Assembly (NCBI RefSeq): GCF_011008935.1
Contig: NZ_JAAIVJ010000014.1
Location: 1-58,214 of the forward strand
Length of the DNA: 58,214 nucleotides
Source: Tabrizicola oligotrophica
Lineage (GTDB): Bacteria > Pseudomonadota > Alphaproteobacteria > Rhodobacterales > Rhodobacteraceae
Reading direction: 5' to 3'
Below the pieces are notes generated by a model. It was not told the origin of the DNA. It saw only the letters and a list, made by a program, of their open reading frames with translations, and ran no database searches. Position 1 is the first letter of the stretch. Each line of letters begins with the position of its first letter. Of this stretch, positions 57,267 through 58,214 are shown piece by piece. A program made the position numbers and the translations under genes.

Positions 57267-57751
57267 TGCTCTACCTTCTTGATGCGAACACATTGATTCG
57301 GGCAAATGCCGACTATTATCCGATTGAGCGCATTCCGCAGTTTTGGGATTGGTTAATCGAATGTGGGAATGCCGGGCGCGTGAAAATTCCGAATGAGATT
57401 GCCGACGAGGTTACGGCTGGACGGGACGAAGTTGCCGACTGGTTGAAAGGCGAAGATGCGAAATCCGCTCTGCGTTTGAGCGAGCGTATTGATGTCGCAT
57501 CCCTGCGGCATGTTGTTGCCAGCGGCTATGCCCCCGATCTTGATGCCACGGAAATGCAGAAGATCGGCAAAGACCCGTTCCTCGTTGCCTACGCTCTCGG
57601 AAAATCGGATCGCACCGTTGTTACGAAGGAGTTATCCAAGCCCTCCAAGCAACGGGCCAATAGGAAGGTGCCGGATGTGTGCGGTTCCTGCGGGGTGACT
57701 TGGTTGAATGACTTTGGTTTTTATCGAGAGGCCGACTTCAGGATCACGTGA
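57266..57751 (+). CDS. DUF4411 family protein (PIN-like putative toxin)
   Basis: 161 aa, start GTG at 57266 overlapping the upstream TAG, with AAGGAAGG as ribosome site. PIN-like features: YLLDANTLIRAN (first Asp), VKIPNEIADEVTAG (Glu), IGKDPFLVAYAL (Asp) and TVVTKELSKPSK followed by VPDVC near the C-terminus. PIN proteins are RNases, and DUF4411 genes travel with XRE/ImmA partners. Probably stabilises the island, as the last gene before the right junction. Confidence 0.9.
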   Translation: MLYLLDANTLIRANADYYPIERIPQFWDWLIECGNAGRVKIPNEIADEVTAGRDEVADWLKGEDAKSALRLSERIDVASLRHVVASGYAPDLDATEMQKIGKDPFLVAYALGKSDRTVVTKELSKPSKQRANRKVPDVCGSCGVTWLNDFGFYREADFRIT

Positions 57752-57808
57752 TCGGCCCCGGACTTTCATGGTCACAATGATCAATCCCGTCGAGGCAACC
57801 GCACTACG

Positions 57809-57829
57809 CGTGTCAACGCCATGTCAACG
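57809..57829. repeat. 21-bp end repeat, right copy
   Basis: Identical to 190-210 in the same orientation, 139 bp from the right att copy. Two TGTCAACG octamers 11 bp apart. Candidate integrase arm site. Confidence 0.6.
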
Positions 57830-57968
57830 CGCGTACGCCGATTTGGCGCGGACGGAGAGGGTGAATGAGGTTCAAAGTTGGCCATTGTGGAGATGGAAAG
57901 TTCGTGAAATCAAAGGCTTGTTGTGCAAACTCTTGAAATCCTTACACTATCGGAATCGCTAGGGTCTT

Positions 57969-58016
57969 GGCTCATAACCTGAAGGCCGCAGGTTCAAATC
58001 CTGCCCTCGCAACCAA
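57969..58016 (+). repeat. Putative attR: partial tRNA-fMet copy
   Basis: Repeats the tRNA from the anticodon stem through CCA (one mismatch in the acceptor stem), without the 5' half, so it is not a functional tRNA. It marks the right junction of the island; DNA beyond is presumed host chromosome interrupted by an IS66 copy. Confidence 0.85.
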
Positions 58017-58088
58017 ATTATACAAATAAATCAAAGTGTTAAAAGCTGAGCGTTTCGCTCGACAACACATAAGCGCAAAACGAGTCAA

Positions 58089-58214
58089 GTAAGCGTCCGG
58101 CCTGACCGCTACCCGCGCCATTTCCACGGCAGCAAGTCATCGACCTTGGTGATCTTGTAGTCGGGGATGCGGGCGATGGTGTCTGCGAGCCAGGCGTGGG
58201 GATCGACGGCGTTG
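58089..58214 (-). mobile_element. IS66-family element, right end (continues beyond window)
   Basis: GTAAGCGTCCGG at 58089 matches the terminal sequence typical of IS66 elements and the transposase C-terminus follows immediately. The rest lies outside the window. Confidence 0.75.
58109..58214 (-). CDS. IS66-family transposase (TnpC), C-terminal fragment, cut by window edge
   Basis: The visible 34 residues contain NAVDPHAWLADTIARIPDY and KVDDLLPWKWRG before a TAG, the standard C-terminus of IS66 TnpC. The stop is at 58109-58111; the 5' part is beyond the window. It is just outside the island's right att copy. Confidence 0.85.
   Translation of the reverse strand, partial: NAVDPHAWLADTIARIPDYKITKVDDLLPWKWRG

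Noticed and set aside
57971-58013. Second tRNA-fMet gene at the right end
   Set aside because: Only the 3' half is present; acceptor 5' strand and D arm are missing, so it is an attachment-site copy.

Overview
The window is high-GC DNA with short-spaced operons, ATGA start/stop overlaps and paralogous sugar ABC transporters. This fits an alphaproteobacterium of the Rhodobacteraceae (Paracoccus/Rhodobacter type). That placement rests on gene content and style, not on a database match.

Almost all of the window lies between two copies of the 3' half of an initiator tRNA. An intact tRNA-fMet sits at 48-124, and a partial copy of about 48 bp sits at 57969-58016. A perfect 21-bp repeat containing two TGTCAACG octamers lies just inside both ends (190-210 and 57809-57829). 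A tyrosine recombinase gene sits at 53481-54749. I read the whole as a genomic island of about 57.9 kb integrated at tRNA-fMet.

Layout. (1) 0.2-3.7 kb: insertion-sequence scrapyard, with an IS3-family element split by an IS110-family element, next to an IS407-like remnant. (2) 3.8-16.2 kb: divergent LacI regulator, then a binding-protein ABC transporter with two unequal ATPases, a Gfo/Idh dehydrogenase, a TIM-barrel isomerase, a DUF4432 epimerase-like protein, a MocD/MocE-like oxygenase-ferredoxin pair and a divergent PanB-like protein. This looks like uptake and oxidative O-demethylation of a methylated sugar or cyclitol. (3) 16.6-17.2 kb: IS3 fragment. (4) 17.4-26.5 kb: second sugar ABC transporter with an IolE-like protein, a NagB-like deaminase, a ROK kinase, a ROK regulator and a second Gfo/Idh dehydrogenase; a shared putative operator lies before the operon and before the regulator. 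(5) 27-28.1 kb: decayed xanthine-dehydrogenase-type gene. (6) 28.4-39.4 kb: second LacI regulator diverging from DUF4432, SDR, type III CoA-transferase, a signal-less binding-protein-like gene, enoyl-CoA hydratase, an Rbs-type ABC transporter and a FAH-family hydrolase.

(7) 39.8-52.9 kb: one long leftward unit. Its upstream part is phage- or satellite-like: AlpA-like regulator, small protein, VRR-NUC nuclease, a lambda-O-like replication gene carrying iterons, a C5-cytosine methylase and an unknown gene. Its downstream part is a defence trio of SNF2 helicase, a very long beta-class Mod methylase and a Res helicase-nuclease. (8) 52.9-57.8 kb: a repeat-rich control region, the divergent integrase, an unknown gene, and an XRE-ImmA/IrrE plus DUF4411 (PIN-like) pair. 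An IS66 copy starts beyond the right junction.

Most interesting: a lambda-like origin embedded in a replication gene, the atypical SNF2-Mod-Res trio with mosaic base composition, large inverted repeats beside the integrase, and the O-demethylation cluster. Two genes of the satellite-like module carry frameshifts.
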